A stretch of 64,000 nucleotides of DNA, taken from assembly GCA_035048495.1 (NCBI GenBank), contig CM068543.1:35465096-35529095 (forward strand). Direction: 5' to 3'. The stretch is from Euptelea pleiosperma (taxonomy: Eukaryota > Streptophyta > Magnoliopsida > Ranunculales > Eupteleaceae). Below are positions 48,913 through 60,659 of the stretch, one piece after another (position 1 is the stretch's first letter; every line of letters begins with the position of its first letter). Position numbers and translations under genes: made by a program. The notes below the pieces were generated by a model, which did no database searches, was not told where the DNA came from, and worked only from the letters and a program-made list of their open reading frames with translations.

Positions 48913-49088
48913 GAAGTGTTGGAAAAAGATTGGGGACAGTCGTAACAAGTTTGCTCCATGCGTTCGTCAATGTGTCTAATTGGACTCAGTTTGGGTGTTA
49001 CATTCCTAAGCCTATAATTACTGACTTTTTGCAACCGGACCTCGAAATTTTACTCAATAACTTCAATCACAATTGTTACAATACATTT
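48913..49088. repeat. Reference monomer M1 (176 bp)
   Basis: Markers: 'gttggaaaaagattgggg', 'cagtcgtaac', 'caatgtgtctaatt' and 'cctcgaaattttactc'. It ends 'gttacaatacattt'. Confidence 0.85.
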
Positions 49089-49265
49089 GAAATGTTGGAA
49101 CAAGATTTGGGACAGTCGGAACAAGTTTGCTCCATGCGTTCGTCAATGTCTCTAATTGGACTCAGTTTGGGTGTTACATTCCTAAGCCTATAATTACTGA
49201 CTTTTTGGCAACCGGACCTCGTAATTTGACTCAATATCTTCTATTTCAACTGTTTTAACACATTT
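49089..49265. repeat. Reference monomer M2 (177 bp)
   Basis: Markers: 'gaaatgttgg', 'gatttgggacagtcgg' and 'ttctatttcaactg'. M1 plus M2 produce the recurring 87-residue open frame, which is not a gene. Confidence 0.85.
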
Positions 49266-49442
49266 GAAGTGTTGGAACAAGATTCGGGACTATCGGAACA
49301 AGTTTGCCCCATTCGTGCGTCAATGACTCTAATTGGACTCCGTTTGTGCCGTACATTCTTAAGCTTATAACTGGTGACTTTTTCACAACTGGACCTCGTA
49401 ATTTAACTCAATTTCTTCTATTACAATTGTTTCAACACATTT
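49266..49442. repeat. Reference monomer M3 (177 bp)
   Basis: Markers: 'gattcgggactatcgg', 'ggactccgtttgtgcc', 'aactggtgactttttcac' and 'aactggacctcg'. Right-side copies read 'gtacattcttaagc'; many left-side copies read 'ttacattcctaagc'. Confidence 0.85.
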
Positions 49443-49619
49443 GAAGTGTTGGAACAAGATTTGGGATAGTCGGAACAAGCTTGCTCCATGCGTGCGTCAA
49501 TGTCTCTAATTGGACTCAGTTTGTGTGTTACATTCCGAAGCCAATAACTAGTGACTTGTTCTCAACCGGACCTCGTAATTTTACTCAATATCTTCTATGA
49601 CAATTGTTTCAACACATTT
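49443..49619. repeat. Reference monomer M4 (177 bp)
   Basis: Markers: 'gggatagtcggaacaagc', 'cattccgaagccaataac', 'actagtgacttgttctc' and 'cttctatgac'. The LTR inserted into the first bases of an M4 monomer. Confidence 0.85.
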
Positions 49620-49795
49620 GAAGTGTTGGAACAAGATTTGAGACAGTCGGAACAAGTTTGCTCCATGCGTTCGTCAATATCTCTAATTGGACTCAGTTTG
49701 GGTGTTACATTCCTAAGCGTATAATTAATGAATTTTTTGTAACCGACCTCGTAATTTGACTCAATATCTTCTATTACAACTTTTTTAACACATTT
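49620..49795. repeat. Reference monomer M5 (176 bp)
   Basis: Markers: 'gatttgagacagtcgg', 'caatatctctaatt', 'cctaagcgtataattaatg' and the right-side 1-bp deletion 'gtaaccgacctcg'. Confidence 0.85.
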
Positions 49796-49972
49796 GAAGT
49801 GTTGAAACAAGATTCGGGACTATCGGCACAAGTTTGCCCCATTCGTGCGTCAATGACACTAATTGGACTCCGTATGTGCGTTACATTCCTAAGCTTATAA
49901 CTAGTGAGTTTTCCGCAACCGAACCTCATTGTTTGACTCAATCTCTTCCATTACAATTTTTTAAACACATTT
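49796..49972. repeat. Reference monomer M6 (177 bp)
   Basis: Markers: 'gggactatcgg' with 'ggactccgtatgtg', 'actagtgagttttccg', 'aaccgaacctcattg' and 'caattttttaaacac'. Confidence 0.85.
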
Positions 49973-50149
49973 GAAGTCTTGGAACAAGATTCGGGACAGT
50001 CTAAACAAGTTTACACCATCCGTGCGTCAATGTCTCTAATTGGACTCAGTTTGTGCGTTACATTCCTAAGCTTATAACAAGTTACTTTTACGCAACCGGA
50101 CCTCATAATTTGACTCAATCTCTTCTATTACAATTGTTTCAACACATTT
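49973..50149. repeat. Reference monomer M7 (177 bp)
   Basis: Markers: 'gaagtcttgg', 'caagtttacaccatccg' and 'aacaagttacttttacg'. Confidence 0.85.
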
Positions 50150-50315
50150 GAAGTCTTGGAACAATATTCGGAACAGTCGAAACAAGTTTGCTCCATTCGT
50201 GCGTATTGGACTAAGTTTGTGCGTTACATTCCTAAGCTTTTAACAAATTACTTTTTCATAACAAGACCTCATAATTTGACCCAATCTATTCCATTACAAT
50301 TGTTTCAACACATTT
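50150..50315. repeat. Reference monomer M8 (166 bp, 11-bp deletion)
   Basis: Markers: 'gaacaatattcggaac' and 'gtgcgtattggactaag'. Relative to other monomers 'caatgactcta' is missing, giving 166 bp. This short monomer is fixed in nearly every HOR copy of the window and is a good phase marker. Confidence 0.88.
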
Positions 50316-50492
50316 GAAGTCTTGGAACAAGATTCGGGACAGTCGAAACAAGTTTGCTCCATCCGTGCGTCAATGTCTTTAATTGTACTCAGTTTGTTCG
50401 TTACATTCCTAAGCTTATAACAAGTGACTTTTTCGCAATCGGACCTCGTAGTTTGACTCAATATCTTCTATTACAATTGTTTTAACACATTT
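50316..50492. repeat. Reference monomer M9 (177 bp)
   Basis: Markers: 'gtctttaattgtactcag', 'aacaagtgactttttcgc' and 'caatcggacctcgtag'. Confidence 0.85.
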
Positions 50493-50666
50493 GAAGTCTT
50501 GGAACAAGATTCGGGACAGTCGAAACAAGTTTGCCCGATGCGTTCGTCAATGTCTCTAATTGGACTCAGTTTGGGTGTTACATTCTGCCTATAATTACTG
50601 ACTTTTTGGCAACCGGACCGCGTAATTTGACTCAATAACTTCAATCACAATTGTTACAACACATTT
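50493..50666. repeat. Reference monomer M10 (174 bp)
   Basis: Markers: 'gtttgcccgatgcg', the 3-bp shortened 'ttacattctgcctat' and the tail 'cttcaatcacaattgttac'. Confidence 0.85.
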
Positions 50667-52420
50667 GAAGTGTTGGAAAAGGATTGGGGACAGTCGTAAC
50701 AAGTTTGCTCCATGCGTTCGTCAATGTGTCTAATGGGACTCTGTTTGGGTGTTACATTCCTAAGCCTATAATTACTGACTTTTTGCAACCGGACCTCGAA
50801 ATTTTACTCAATAAGTTCAATCACAATTGTTACAATACATTTGAAATGTTGGAACAAGATTTGGGACAGTCGGAACAAGTTTGCTCCATGCGTTCGTCAA
50901 TGTCTCTAATTGGACTCAGTTTGGGTGTTACATTCCTAAGCCTATAATTACTGACTTTTTGGCAACCGGACCTCGTAATTTGACTCAATATCTTCTATTT
51001 CAACTGTTTTAACACATTTGAAGTGTTGGAACAAGATTCGGGACTATCGGAACAAGTTTGCCCCATTCGTGCGTCAATGACTCTAATTGGACTCCGTTTG
51101 TGCCGTACATTCTTAAGCTTATAACTGGTGACTTTTTCACAACTGGACCTCGTAATTTAACTCAATTTCTTCTATTACAATTGTTTCAACACATTTGAAG
51201 TGTTGGAACAAGATTTGGGATAGTCGGAACAAGCTTGCTCTATGCGTGCGTCAATGTCTCTAATTGGACTCAGTTTGTGTGTTACATTCCGAAGCCAATA
51301 ACTAGTGACTTGTTCTCAACCGGACCTCGTAATTTTACTCAATATCTTCTATGACAATTGTTTCAACACATTTGAAGTGTTGGAACAAGATTTGAGACAG
51401 TCGGAACAAGTTTGCTCCATGCGTTCGTCAATATCTCTAATTGGACTCAGTTTGGGTGTTACATTCCTAAGCGTATAATTAATGACTTTTTTGTAACCGA
51501 CCTCGTAATTTGACTCAATATCTTCTATTACAACTTTTTTAACACATTTGAAGTGTTGAAACAAGATTCGGGACTATCGGAACAAGTTTGCCCCATTCGT
51601 GCGTCAATGACACGAATTGGACTCCGTATGTGCGTTACATTCCTAAGCTTATAACTAGTGAGTTTTCCGCAACCGAACCTCATTGTTTGACTCAATCTCT
51701 TCCATTACAATTTTTTAAACACATTTGAAGTCTTGGAACAAGATTCGGGACAGTCGAAACAAGTTTACACCATCCGTGCGTCAATGTCTCTAATTGGACT
51801 CAGTTTGTGCGTTACATTCCTAAGCTTATACCAAGTTACTTTTACGCAACTGGACCTCATAATTTGACTCAATCTCTTCTATTACAATTGTTTCAACACA
51901 TTTGAAGTCTTGGAACAATATTCGGAACAGTCGAAACAAGTTTGCTCCATTCGTGAGTATTGGACTAAGTTTGTGCGTTACATTCCTAAGCTTTTAACAA
52001 ATTACTTTTTCAGAACAAGACCTCATAATTTGACCCAATCTATTCCATTACAATTGTTTCAACACATTTGAAGTCTTGGAACAAGATTCGGGACAGTCGA
52101 AACAAGTTTGCTCCATCCGTGCGTCAATGTCTTTAATTGTACTCAGTTTGTGCGTTACATTCCTAAGCTTATAACAAGTGACTTTTTCGCAATCGGACCT
52201 CGTAGTTTGACTCAATATCTTCTATTACAATTGTTTTAACACATTTGAAGTCTTGGAACAAGATTCGGGACAGTCGAAACAAGTTTGCCCGATGCGTTCG
52301 TCAATGTCTCTAATTGGATTCAGTTTGGGTGTTACATTCTGCCTATAATTACTGACTTTTTGGCAACCGGACCTCATAATTTGACTCAATAACTTAAATC
52401 ACAATTGTTACAACACATTT
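50667..52420. repeat. 10-mer HOR copy (1754 bp)
   Basis: M1-M10. Private changes include 'ctaatgggactctg' (about 50731), 'gacacgaattgg' in M6 and 'gtgagtattgg' in M8. It shares 'gttttaacacatttgaagtc' and 'gcccgatgcg' with the preceding copy. Confidence 0.9.
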
Positions 52421-54174
52421 GAAGTGTTGGAAAAGGATTGGGGACAGTCGTAACAAGTTTGCTCCATGCGTTCGTCAATGTGTCTAATTGGACTCAGTTT
52501 GGGTGTTACATTCCTAAGCCTATAATTACTGACTTTTTGCAACCGGACCTCGAAATTTTACTCAATAACTTCAATCACAATTGTTACAATACATTTGAAA
52601 TGTTGGAACAAGATTTGGGACAGTCGGAACAAGTTTGCTCCATGCGTTCGTCATTGTCTCTAATTGGACTCAGTTTGGGTGTTACATTCCTAGTCCTATA
52701 ATTACTGACTTTTTGGCAACCGGACCTCGTAATTTGACTCAATATCTTCTATTTCAACTGTTTTAACAGATTTGAAGTGTTGGAACAAGATTCGGGACTA
52801 TCGGAACAAGTTTGCCCCATTCGTGCGTCAATGACTCTAATTGGACTCCGTTTGTGCCGTACATTCTTAAGCTTATAACTGGTGACTTTTTCACAACTGG
52901 ACCTCGTAATCTAACTCAATTTCTTCTATTACAATTGTTTCAACACATTTGAAGTGTTGGAACAAGATTTGGGATAGTCGGAACAAGCTTGCTCCATGCG
53001 TGCGTCAATGTCTCTAATTGGACTCAGTTTGTGTGTTACATTCCGAAGCCAATAACTAGTGACTTGTTCTCAACCGGACCTCGTAATTTTACTCAATATC
53101 TTCTATGACAATTGTTTCAACACATTTGAAGTGTTGGAACAAGATTTGAGACAGTCGGAACAAGTTTGCTCCATGCGTTCGTCAATATCTCTAATTGGAC
53201 TCAGTTTGGGTGTTACATTCCTAAGCGTATAATTAATGACTTTTTTGTAACCGACCTCGTAATTTGACTCAATATCTTCTATTACAACTTTTTTAACACA
53301 TTTGAAGTGTTGGAACAAGATTCGGGACTATCGGAACAAGTTTGCCCCATTCGTGCGTCAATGACTCCAATTGGACTCCGATTGTGCGTTACATTCCTAA
53401 GCTTATAACTAGTGAGTTTTCCGCAACCGAACCTCATTATTTGACTCAATCTCTTCCATTACAATTTTTTAAACACATTTGAATTCTTGGAACAAGATTC
53501 GGGACAGTCGAAACAAGTTTACACCATCCGTGCGTCAATGTCTCTAATTGGACTTAGTTTGTGCGTTACATTCCTAAGCTTATAACAAGTTACTTTTACG
53601 CAACCGGACCTCATAATTTGACTAAATCTCTTCTATTACAATTGTTTCAACACATTTGAAGTCTTGGAACAATATTCGGAACAGTCGAAACAAGTTTGCT
53701 CCATTCGTGCGTATTGGACTAAGTTTGTGCGTTACATTCCTAAGCTTTTAACAAATTACTTTTTCATAACAAGACCTCATAATTTGACCCAATCTATTCC
53801 ATTACAATTGTTTCAACACATTTGAAGTCTTGGAACAAGATTCGGGACAGTCGAAACAAGTTTGCTCCATCCGTGCGTCAATGTCTTTAATTGTACTCAG
53901 TTTGTGCGTTACATTCCTAAGCTTATAACAAGTGACTTTTTCGCAATCGGACCTCGTAGTTTGACTCAATATCTTCTATTACAATTGTTTCAACACATTT
54001 GAAGTCTTGGAACAAGATTCGGGACAGTCGAAACAAGTTTGCCCCATGCGTTCGTCAATGTCTCTAATTGGACTCAGTTTGGGTGTTACATTCTGCCTAT
54101 AATTACTGACTTTTTGGCAACCGGACCTCGTAATTTGACTCAATAACTTCAATCACAATTGTTACAACACATTT
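52421..54174. repeat. 10-mer HOR copy (1754 bp)
   Basis: M1-M10. Private changes include 'cgtcattgtctc' and 'cctagtcctataatt' in M2 and 'ggactccgattgtg' in M6. It shares 'catttgaattcttgg' in M7 with the next copy. Confidence 0.9.
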
Positions 54175-55928
54175 GAAGTGTTGGAAAAGGATTGGGGACA
54201 GTCGTAACAAGTTTGCTCCATGCGTTCGTCAATGTGTCTAATTGGACTCAGTTTGGGTGTTACATTCCTAAGCCTATAATTACTGACTTTTTGCAACCGG
54301 ACCTCAAAATTTTACTCAATAACTTCAATCACAATTGTTACAATACATTTGAAATGTTGGAACAAGATTTGGGACAGTCGGAACAAGTTTGCTCCATGCG
54401 TTCGTCAATGTCTCTAATTGGACTCAGTTTGGGTGTTACATTCCTAAGCCTATAATTACTGACTTTTTGGCAACCGGACCTCGTTATTTGACTCAATATC
54501 TTCTATTTCAACTGTTTTAACACATTTGAAGTGTTGGAACAAGATTCGGGACTATCGGAACAAGTTTGCCCCATTCGTGCGTCAATGACTCTAATTGGAC
54601 TCCGTTTGTGCCGTACATTCTTAAGCTTATAACTGGTGACTTTTTCACAACTGGACCTCGTAATTTAACTCAATTTCTTCTATTACAATTGTTTCAACAC
54701 ATTTGAAGTGTTGGAACAAGATTTGGGATAGTCGGAACAAGCTTGCTCCATGCGTGCGTCAATGTCTCTAATTGGACTCAGTTTGTGTGTTATATTCCGA
54801 AGCCAATAACTAGTGACTTGTTCTCAACCGGACCTCGTAATTTTACTCAATATCTTCTATGACAATTGTTTCAACACATTTGAAGTGTTGGAACAAGATT
54901 TGAGACAGTCGGAACAAGTTTGCTCCATGCGTTCGTCAATATCTCTAATTGGACTCAGTTTGGGTGTTACATTCCTAAGCATATAATTAATGACTTTTTT
55001 GTAACCGACCTCGTAATTTGACTCAATATCTTCTATTACAACTTTTTTAACACATTTGAAGTGTTGGAACAAGATTCGGGACTATCGGAACAAGTTTGCC
55101 CCATTCGTGCGTCAATGACTCCAATTGGACTCCGTATGTGCGTTACATTCCTAAGCTTATAACTAGTGAGTTTTCCGCAACCGAACCTCATTGTTTGACT
55201 CAATCTCTTCCATTACAATTTTTTAAACACATTTGAATTCTTGGAACAAGATTCGGGACAGTCGAAACAAGTTTACACCATCCGTGTGTCAATGTCTCTA
55301 ATTGGACTCAGTTTGTGCGTTACATTCCTAAGCTTATAACAAGTTACTTTTACGCAACCGGACCTCATAATTTGACTCAATCTCTTCTATTACAATTGTT
55401 TCAACACATTTGAAGTCTTGGAACAATATTCGGAACAGTCGAAACAAGTTTGCTCCATTCGTGCGTATTGGACTTAGTTTGTGCGTTACATTCCTAAGCT
55501 TTTAACAAATTACTTTTTCGCAACAAGACCTCATAATTTGACCCAATCTATTCCATTACAATTGTTTCAACACATTTGAAGTCTTGGAACAAGATTCGGG
55601 ACAGTCGAAACAAGTTTGCACCATCCGTGCGTCAATGTCTTTAATTGTACTCAGTTTGTGCGTTACATTCCTAAGCTTATAACAAGTGACTTTTTCGCAA
55701 TCGGACCTCGTAGTTTGACTCAATATCTTCTATTACAATTGTTTCAACACATTTGAAGTCTTGGAACAAGATTCGGGACAGTCGAAATAAGTTTGCCCCA
55801 TGCGTTCGTCAATGTCTCTAATTGGACTCAGTTTGGGTGTTACATTCTGCCTACAATTACTGACTTTTTGGCAACCGGACCTCGTAATTTGACTCAATAA
55901 CTTCAATCATAATTGTTACAACACATTT
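54175..55928. repeat. 10-mer HOR copy (1754 bp)
   Basis: M1-M10. Private changes include 'cctcaaaattttac' in M1, 'gttatattccg' in M4 and 'gtgtgtcaatg' in M7. Confidence 0.9.
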
Positions 55929-57151
55929 GAAGTGTTGGAAAAAGATTGGGGACAGTCGTAACAAGTTTGCTCCATGCGTTCGTCAATGTGTCTAATTGGA
56001 CTCAGTTTGGGTGTTACATTCCTAAGCCTATAATTACTGACTTTTTGCAACCGGACCTCGAAATTTTACTCAATAACTTCAATCACAATTGTTACAATAC
56101 ATTTGAAATGTTGGAACAAGATTTGGGACAGTCGGAACAAGTTTGCTCCATGCGTTCGTCAATGTCTCTAATTGGACTCAGTTTGGGTGTTACATTCCTA
56201 AGCGTATAATTAATGACTTTTTTATAACCGACCTCGTAATTTGACTCAATATCTTCTATTACAACTTTTTTAACACATTTGAAGTGTTGGAACAAGATTC
56301 GGGACTATCGGAACAAGTTTGCCCCATTCGTGCGTCAATGACTCCAATTGGACTCCGTATGTGCGTTACATTCATAAGCTTATAACTAGTGAGTTTTCCG
56401 CAACCGAACCTCATTGTTTGACTCAATCTCTTCCATTACAATTTTTTAAACACATTTGAAGTCTTGGAACAAGATTCGGGACAGTCGAAACAAGTTTACA
56501 CCATCCGTGCGTCAATGTCTCTAATTGGACTCAGTTTGTGCGTTACATTCCTAAGCTTATAACAAGTTACTTTTACGCAACCGGACCTCATAATTTGACT
56601 CAATCTCTTCTATTACAATTGTTTCAACACATTTGAAGTCTTGGAACAATATTCGGAACAGTCGAAACAAGTTTGCTCCATTCGTGCGTATTGGACTCAG
56701 TTTGTGCGTTACATTCCTAAGCTTTTAACAAATTACTTTTTCGCAACAAGACCTCATAATTTGACCCAATCTATTCCATTACAATTGTTTCAACACATTT
56801 GAAGTCTTGGAACAAGATTCGGGACAGTCGAAACAAGTTTGCTCCATCCGTGCGTCAATGTCTTAAATTGTACTCAGTTTGTGCGTTACATTCCTAAGGT
56901 TATAACAAGTGACTTTTTCGCAATCGGACCTCGTAGTTTGACTCAATATCTTCTATTACAATTGTTTCAACACATTTGAAGTCTTGGAACAAGATTCGAG
57001 ACAGTCGAAACAAGTTTGCCCCATGCGTTCGTCAATGTCTCTAATTGGACTCAGTTTGGGTGTTACATTCTGCCTATAATTACTGACTTTTTGGCAACCG
57101 GACCTCGTAATTTGACTCAATAACTTCAATCACAATTGTTACAACACATTT
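55929..57151. repeat. 7-mer HOR copy 3 (1223 bp)
   Basis: Same M1, M2/M5, M6-M10 order as the 46.5-48.9 kb pair, but placed between 10-mer copies. Private changes include 'tttataaccgacc' and 'cctaaggttataac'. Confidence 0.9.
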
Positions 57152-58905
57152 GAAGTGTTGGAAAAAGATTGGGGACAGTCGTAACAAGTTTGCTCCATGC
57201 GTTCGTCAATGTGTCTAATTGGACTAAGTTTGGGTGTTACATTCCTAAGCCTATAATTACTGACTTTTTGCAACCGGACCTCGAAATTTTACTCAATAAC
57301 TTCAATCACAATTGTTACAATACATTTGAAATTTTGGAACAAGATTTGGGACAGTCGGAACAAGTTTGCTCCATGCGTTCGTCAATGTCTCTAATTGGAC
57401 TCAGTTTGGGTGTTACATTCCTAAGCCTATAATTACTGACTTTTTGGCAACCGGACCTCGTAATTTGACTCAATATCTTCTATTTCAACTGTTTTAACAC
57501 ATTTGAAGTGTTGGAACAAGATTCGGGACTATCGGAACAAGTTTGCCCCATTCGTGTGTCAATGACTCTAATTGGACTCCGTTTGTGCCGTACATTCTTA
57601 AGCTTATAACTGGTGACTTTTTCACAACTGGACCTCGTAATTTAACTCAATTTCTTCTATTACAATTGTTTCAACACATTTGAAGTGTTGGAACAAGATT
57701 TGGGATAGTCGGAACAAGCTTGCTCCATGCGTGCGTCAATGTCTCTAATTGGACTCAGTTTGTGTGTTACATTCCGAAGCCAATAACTAGTGACTTGTTC
57801 TCAACCGGACCTCGTAATTTTACTCAATATCTTCTATGACAATTGTTTCAACACATTTGAAGTGTTGGAACAAGATTTGAGACAGTCGGAACAAGTTTGC
57901 TCCATGCGTTCGTCAATATCTCTAATTGGACTCAGTTTGGGTGTTACATTCCTAAGCGTATAATTAATGACTTTTTTGTAACCGACCTCGTAATTTGACT
58001 CAATATCTTCTATTACAACTTTTTTAACACATTTGAAGTGTTGTAACAAGATTCGGGACTATCGGAACAAGTTTGCCCCATTCGTGCGTCAATTACTCTA
58101 ATTGGACTCCGTATGTGCGTTACATTCCTAAGCTTATAACTAGTGAGTTTTCCGCAACCGAACCTCATTGTTTGACTCAATCTCTTCCATTACAATTTTT
58201 TAAACACATTTGAAGTCTTGGAACAAGATTCGGGACAGTCGAAACAAGTTTACACCATCCGTGCGTCAATGTCTCTAATTGGACTCAGTTTGTGCGTTAC
58301 ATTCCTAAGCTTATAACAAGTTACTTTTACGCAACCGGACCTCATAATTTGACTCAATCTCTTCTATTACAATTGTTTCAACACATTTGAAGTCTTGGAA
58401 CAATATTCGGAACAGTCGAAACAAGTTTGCTCCATTCGTGCGTATTGGACTAAGTTTGTGCGTTACATTCCTAAGCTTTTAACAAATTACTTTTTCATAA
58501 CAAGACCTCATAATTTGACCCAATCTATTCCATTACAATTGTTTCAACACATTTGAAGTCTTGGAACAAGATTCGGGACAGTCGAAACAAGTTTGCTCCA
58601 TCCGTGCGTCAATGTCTTTAATTGTACTCAGTTTGTGCGTTACATTCCTAAGCTTATAACAAGTGACTTTTTCGCAATCGGACCTCGTAGTTTGACTCAA
58701 TATCTTCTATTACAATTGTTTCAACACATTTGAAGTCTTGGAACAAGATTCGGGACAGTCGAAACAAGTTTGCCCCATGCGTTCGTCAATGTCTCTAATT
58801 GGACTCAGTTTGGGTGTTACATTCTGCCTATAATTACTGACTTTTTGGCAACCGGACCTCGTAATTTGACTCAATAAGTTCAATCACAATTGTTACAGCA
58901 CATTT
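57152..58905. repeat. 10-mer HOR copy (1754 bp)
   Basis: M1-M10. Its M3-M10 part ('gtgtgtcaatg' at about 57555, 'gttgtaac' at about 58042, 'caattactc' at about 58091) is repeated without visible change 1754 bp downstream. Confidence 0.9.
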
Positions 58906-60659
58906 GAAGTGTTGGAAAAGGATTGGGGACAGTCGTAACAAGTTTGCTCCATGCGTTCGTCAATGTGTCTAATTGGACTCAGTTTGGGTGTTACATTCCT
59001 AAGCCTATAATTTCTGACTTTTTGCAACCGGACCTCGAAATTTTACTCAATAACTTCAATCACAATTGTTACAATACATTTGAAATGTTGGAACAAGATT
59101 TGGGACAGTAGGAACAAGTTTGCTCCATGCGTTCGTCAATGTCTCTAATTGGACTCAGTTTGGGTGTTACATTCCTAAGCCTATAATTACTGACTTTTTG
59201 GCAACCGGACCTCGTAATTTGACTCAATATCTTCTATTTCAACTGTTTTAACACATTTGAAGTGTTGGAACAAGATTCGGGACTATCGGAACAAGTTTGC
59301 CCCATTCGTGTGTCAATGACTCTAATTGGACTCCGTTTGTGCCGTACATTCTTAAGCTTATAACTGGTGACTTTTTCACAACTGGACCTCGTAATTTAAC
59401 TCAATTTCTTCTATTACAATTGTTTCAACACATTTGAAGTGTTGGAACAAGATTTGGGATAGTCGGAACAAGCTTGCTCCATGCGTGCGTCAATGTCTCT
59501 AATTGGACTCAGTTTGTGTGTTACATTCCGAAGCCAATAACTAGTGACTTGTTCTCAACCGGACCTCGTAATTTTACTCAATATCTTCTATGACAATTGT
59601 TTCAACACATTTGAAGTGTTGGAACAAGATTTGAGACAGTCGGAACAAGTTTGCTCCATGCGTTCGTCAATATCTCTAATTGGACTCAGTTTGGGTGTTA
59701 CATTCCTAAGCGTATAATTAATGACTTTTTTGTAACCGACCTCGTAATTTGACTCAATATCTTCTATTACAACTTTTTTAACACATTTGAAGTGTTGTAA
59801 CAAGATTCGGGACTATCGGAACAAGTTTGCCCCATTCGTGCGTCAATTACTCTAATTGGACTCCGTATGTGCGTTACATTCCTAAGCTTATAACTAGTGA
59901 GTTTTCCGCAACCGAACCTCATTGTTTGACTCAATCTCTTCCATTACAATTTTTTAAACACATTTGAAGTCTTGGAACAAGATTCGGGACAGTCGAAACA
60001 AGTTTACACCATCCGTGCGTCAATGTCTCTAATTGGACTCAGTTTGTGCGTTACATTCCTAAGCTTATAACAAGTTACTTTTACGCAACCGGACCTCATA
60101 ATTTGACTCAATCTCTTCTATTACAATTGTTTCAACACATTTGAAGTCTTGGAACAATATTCGGAACAGTCGAAACAAGTTTGCTCCATTCGTGCGTATT
60201 GGACTAAGTTTGTGCGTTACATTCCTAAGCTTTTAACAAATTACTTTTTCATAACAAGACCTCATAATTTGACCCAATCTATTCCATTACAATTGTTTCA
60301 ACACATTTGAAGTCTTGGAACAAGATTCGGGACAGTCGAAACAAGTTTGCTCCATCCGTGCGTCAATGTCTTTAATTGTACTCAGTTTGTGCGTTACATT
60401 CCTAAGCTTATAACAAGTGACTTTTTCGCAATCGGACCTCGTAGTTTGACTCAATATCTTCTATTACAATTGTTTCAACACATTTGAAGTCTTGGAACAA
60501 GATTCGGGACAGTCGAAACAAGTTTGCCCCATGCGTTCGTCAATGTCTCTAATTGGACTCAGTTTGGGTGTTACATTCTGCCTATAATTACTGACTTTTT
60601 GGCAACCGGACCTCGTAATTTGACTCAATAAGTTCAATCACAATTGTTACAGCACATTT
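58906..60659. repeat. 10-mer HOR copy (1754 bp), chimeric
   Basis: M1-M10. M1-M2 match the next copy ('aatttctgac', 'acagtaggaac'), while M3-M10 match the previous copy. This is the pattern left by an out-of-register tandem duplication. The M2 variant creates a stop that shortens the recurrent open frame to 62 codons. Confidence 0.9.

Larger units (their letters stand above)
48913..50666. repeat. 10-mer HOR reference copy (1754 bp)
   Basis: Complete M1-M10 unit used here as reference. Monomer starts are 48913, 49089, 49266, 49443, 49620, 49796, 49973, 50150, 50316 and 50493, and the ten lengths sum to 1754. The same unit follows three more times directly. Confidence 0.92.

Noticed and set aside
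48930..49193. Recurring 87-residue open frame (19 or so copies, e.g. 419, 12369, 48930) and its 62- to 80-residue variants
   Set aside because: It spans the M1-M2 satellite monomers, begins at a non-ATG codon, is broken by single-base variants in some copies and overlaps antisense frames. It recurs only because the monomers do.
49266..49320. CENP-B-box-like match (TTCGGGAC..TCGG in some monomers)
   Set aside because: The best monomers still miss at least two of the essential box positions, and plants have no established CENP-B box system.
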